Assembly (NCBI GenBank): GCA_000729835.1
Contig: JFHB01000389.1
Span: 1-12,042 of the forward strand
Direction of reading: 5' to 3'
DNA length: 12,042 nt
DNA from: Atkinsonella hypoxylon
Lineage: Eukaryota > Ascomycota > Sordariomycetes > Hypocreales > Clavicipitaceae
The notes below the pieces were generated by a model. It searched no databases and was not told the origin of the DNA. It worked only from the letters and a program-made list of their open reading frames with translations. The position numbers and the translations under genes are program-made. Below are positions 8,980-12,042 of this stretch, one piece after another (position 1 is the stretch's first letter; each line of letters begins with the position of its first letter).

Positions 8980-9190
8980 TTCTTAATTTATAGAGTGCTT
9001 CTATAAATATTTATTTATAATTTTAAAAGTATTAACTTTAAGCTTATCTTTAGAAATCTATTAGTTATCTTTAGCAGAGAACTCTTTCTATTATATAAGG
9101 AATTCTAAATATAGCTTGCTTAACCTACTATAGGAACATTAGATTTAATAGGCATAAATTTACTTAATTTCCTAATAGTCCTTTATACTA
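8980..9190 (-). other. Chromodomain remnant at the pol C-terminus
   Basis: The frame reads IERFSIKDYQEIK-like sequence, then YLEFLI, two stops (at former Gln and Trp codons), KEFSAKDN and, after more stops, ISKDKLKVN. This follows the chromodomain pattern: a first strand, a YLV-W-G-like strand, then an acidic loop and a C-terminal helix. Chromodomains at this position define the chromovirus branch of Ty3/gypsy and are known to steer integration to marked chromatin. The Trp residues expected for an aromatic cage are lost to stops here. Confidence 0.65.
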
Positions 9191-11857
9191 AACCTTTCTA
9201 TTGTAATTAGCAGTAGTAGTTACTTTTTCTAGTTAAAAGGGTTTTTACTTTATCTTAGCTTCTAAAGGTAAGCTACTAATACTACTAAGTATATATATAA
9301 ATCTAGTAGGAAATCTAGGCAAAATAATAATAAACTTACTTTTATAAGAACCTTATATAGCTCTACTTATTAAGGAGACTATTTCTTTTTTAGCTTTCCT
9401 AGAAGTATATATTCTTAGTGTAATTATAGGTAGACTATATTCTTTACTTTAATATTAATAGGCTTATACTAAGCATTATATTTAATCTTACTTAAGGCAT
9501 TTACTATACTAATAGCTGTTTCTACTTCTTACTAGTATAGCTTCTAAAGTATAGCTATATTACTTATATCTATTCTATTGCTAAGAACGTTATCTAATTA
9601 GATTAAATTAATAACAGTAGCTAGTTAGAAACTATATATAAGTTTGTTAAAGGAAATCTCTATATTAGCTACTACTATATTATTAAGTTAGTGCTATAGT
9701 GCTAGAAGTATTGTAGTCTATAGTGTATTTAGATTTATAACTATATAGTATTAAACAGTAATAATAACTATTTAATTCTTCTATTTAGCTATTCTATCTA
9801 TCTATAGGTAGTAAGCTATAGCTATAAGTAATTTACTTTTAATTTAAGTAAATATACTTCTTTAGATATTAGAAATAAACTTTAGATCTTAGTTGCTTAT
9901 AATTTACTTAAGAAGGCCTTAGTTTAATAAATATAGTATCTATAATAGTAGTTCTACCTAAATTTCTGCTATATATATTATATACTTAAGTATAAGAATT
10001 ATTTACTTACTAAATAGGCAATTTACTAAATACAGTAAGTTATAGGAGCTATATCTATCTTTTTGCTATAAGGTGTTTATTAAGCTAACTTTAGGTATAT
10101 TAGTAATAAAATTAAGCAAAATTATATAAAAGGAAGTTAGAACTAACTTTAATAATCTTAATTCCTTTAGTAGCTTACTGCAGTTAATTACATTTTCTTT
10201 ATAGATATAGTAGTAAGTAATATAGGCTTAAATCTACTTATATATCTACAGAAAGTAAACTACCTATAATTCTACTGCTATTCTATAGGCACTAAAATAG
10301 TTCTAATTATTATAGACTATTTTAAGGATAGATTTTATAACTTTTATAGGTATATACAGTTAAAATAAGCCTTTTCTATTATAATAGTATAAAAGTCTAT
10401 TGTCTTATAGGGTTTATTTATATAGTAGAATCCTTAGTCTTTATTGTTAATTTTACTAATTCTACTTTTTGCAAAAGTCCTTAATACTTTCTATAATTCT
10501 ATTAAGCTTTAGATTAAAACTATAGCCTTAAATAATTTCCTTTTTTAGACCTTTATTTAATACTACTATAGTGCTGCATTCTTTAGCAAAAAATACACTT
10601 ATATTAAGCTTATTAAATTTACTATTATAAGCCTTCTCTTAGTATAAAACTATAACTAGTAACCTAAAGAGTATATTTAGTACTATATTTAGCACTTTTA
10701 GTATATAGAAGACTCTTAGGTTAAATTGCAATAAATAATTAGCTACTTTAGCTAATTTTAGGTTAGCTTTATTTAGATCTATTATAGTAAGTAAGGTGTA
10801 TTTAATAATTCCTTTTACTAGTAAGTAGTCTATAATAATATTAATAGTGTAGCAGTTAGATTAAACTATTTTCTATAGCTTTTAAACACTCTATATAATT
10901 GTAGCTACCTCTACCTTAGTTAATCTATAGTATTTCTTTAGGTTAAAAGTATATCTTAAGAGAAAGAGAATTAGTTAAAGCTAATTATTTTTAATATCTT
11001 TACTAGGTATACTATAACTATTCTATTTACCTATAAGCTAGAAGATAAAGAGCCTAAATTCTTCCTTATAAGCGTTAACTTTAAAGAATAAATGCTTACT
11101 AGAGTTATAGTGCTATAGAATAGTGTTTTTATTAAGGTATATCTTTACCTCTTAAAATATCTTCTTTTCCTTAGGTTTTAGCAAAAATATTACTTTTTAG
11201 GCTTTCTTTTAGTGCATTAGTTTTAATAAACTATTAGCTAAGCCTTTCTTATAAAGCTTTTATAGTAAAGTAGTCTTTTATTTCTATAGTAAGTAAATTT
11301 ATATATTAAACTATAGAATACTTTTCTATAAAAAGCTAGCTATACTAATAAAGGTCTTTAGATTTATAAGATTTACTAGAAACTTAAGTTTTTAAAAAGC
11401 TTTTAGCTTATTATTTATATTAATAATTCTATTACTATTAACAATAAAACCTAATAGCTAAATAGCTAAATAGCTTATAAATAACTTCTTTATAGCTATT
11501 ATTAACTTATTTTTCTCTAGAATTAATAAGACTATATTAAGGTATATAAGGTAGTCTTTAGTAAAGTTAAAGAATACAATAATATTGTTAATATAAATTT
11601 ATATAAAATACTAATGCTTTTAAAATAATTAGTCTATATACTATTAAGCAAAAGCTAGTGCATTCTTAAAGCCTATAAGCGCTATATTTAATGCTTTTAA
11701 TCCTTATTTTAATATTACTACTATATAAGATTAATGCTTTTATCTTATAGAAAGCTAGTAAAAAAACTCTAATATATTAAAGAGTAAAAATATCTTCTTA
11801 CTATATATATTTACTATAATATTTAATTAATCTAGTAAAGAGTATATATTTAGCATT

Positions 11858-12042
11858 ACTATACTATTAAGCAGCTTTATATTAACTATAACTTATTCTT
11901 TCCTTTCTATTAAGGTTTTAATTTACACTATAAAGGCTAAGTAGGCTATAGCTACTAAGTTATTTAAATATAATATCTTTCTACTTAAATATAGCTTATT
12001 ATAAACCTTATTTAATTTAGCTTTATCTTTAGCTTCTAGTAG
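11858..12042 (-). repeat. Direct repeat, copy 2 (pol, start of reverse transcriptase)
   Basis: Matches 1-185 base for base in length, with 14 transitions and no indel by my count. The offset between the two copies is 11,857 bp. It begins the reverse transcriptase of the right element, and it links the right copy to the left copy as one family. Confidence 0.9.

Larger units (their letters stand above)
6198..12042 (-). mobile_element. 3' part of a RIP-degraded Ty3/gypsy chromovirus (right copy)
   Basis: On the minus strand this holds reverse transcriptase, RNase H, integrase and chromodomain, then a spacer, an unknown ORF and a further spacer reaching the LTR at 5955-6197. It is the same family as the left copy, as shown by 11858-12042 matching 1-185. 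The 5' LTR, gag and protease lie right of the window. No clear polypurine tract was seen next to the LTR; the minus strand there ends GTAGAGGCAGCACT, only partly purine. The copy is inactive because of stops throughout. Confidence 0.75.
8950..12042 (-). pseudogene. Degraded pol: reverse transcriptase, RNase H, integrase, chromodomain
   Basis: One continuous minus-strand frame of about 1,030 codons covers pol without a frameshift; only RIP stops and substitutions break it. It would copy element RNA to DNA and integrate it. In order: reverse transcriptase, with SEFFY-like FNILEFFY (about 11760), GFKNALAFA (about 11650) and YINNI at 11595-11581 for the YxDD box, both Asp read as Asn; the thumb, with LLGFIVNS (about 11450); RNase H, with FFKVNAYKEEF (11085-11053, Asp read as Asn); the integrase zinc region (ITYYYIYKENVIN, about 10220); the core with LLNFITNIP (10119-10093) and IISN at about 9900; a GPY/F-like stretch near 9400; and a chromodomain at about 9190-8980. 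Length and order fit a chromovirus. The 5' end is cut by the window. Confidence 0.85.

Noticed and set aside
1..12042. A mitochondrial genome, or a genome that is naturally extremely AT-rich.
   Set aside because: The excess is specifically of TpA with loss of CpA/TpG, repeat copies differ by transitions, and reverse-transcriptase and integrase frames are full of TAA/TAG at Gln/Trp/Arg codons. That pattern is RIP, not a uniform base bias.
1..12042. Plus-strand genes, tRNA, rRNA or CRISPR repeats.
   Set aside because: Plus-strand frames are short and broken by TAA/TAG, no cloverleaf or rRNA-like sequence was seen, and there are no regularly spaced repeats.

Overview
The window is a block of dead long-terminal-repeat (LTR) retrotransposons mutated by repeat-induced point mutation (RIP). 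It is very AT-rich, TpA is everywhere, and CpA and TpG are scarce. Stop codons in the old reading frames are almost all TAA or TAG at former Gln, Trp or Arg codons. Repeat copies inside the window differ almost only by C/T and G/A changes. This is the signature of a filamentous ascomycete (Pezizomycotina), most likely an AT-rich, gene-poor compartment; the species cannot be named from the sequence. I found no intact gene, host gene, tRNA, rRNA or CRISPR array. The longest open frame (840-1082, minus strand) is a stop-free piece of a dead pol gene.

All recognisable coding sequence is on the minus strand. From left to right: (A) 1-4051 is the 5' part of a Ty3/gypsy element. Its 5' LTR is at 3809-4051, followed leftwards by a primer-binding site, a gag-like frame (about 3500-1560), and the protease and start of reverse transcriptase, cut by the window edge. 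(B) 4052-5954 is the 3' piece of a second, distinct Ty3/gypsy chromovirus: integrase, chromodomain and 3' non-coding sequence. (C) 5955-6197 is a second copy of the same 243-bp LTR. (D) 6198-12042 is the 3' part of an element of the same family as A. It holds reverse transcriptase, RNase H, integrase and a C-terminal chromodomain in one continuous degraded frame (12042 to about 8950). Downstream comes an additional long degraded frame (8543 to about 6760) of unknown function, and then the LTR at 5955-6197.

A and D overlap: bases 1-185 and 11858-12042 are homologous pol sequence with 14 differences, all transitions. Together they describe one family of about 9.95 kb: LTR, gag, PR-RT-RH-INT-chromodomain, unknown ORF, LTR. 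The simplest history is that two same-orientation copies of this family lie on either side of a fragment of the second family, with the right copy inserted exactly inside the second family's pol, just upstream of the integrase zinc domain.

The most interesting points are the extra ORF between pol and the 3' LTR, and a reversal of RIP load inside the LTR pair: the outward-facing parts of both LTRs are heavily mutated while the inward-facing parts are spared.
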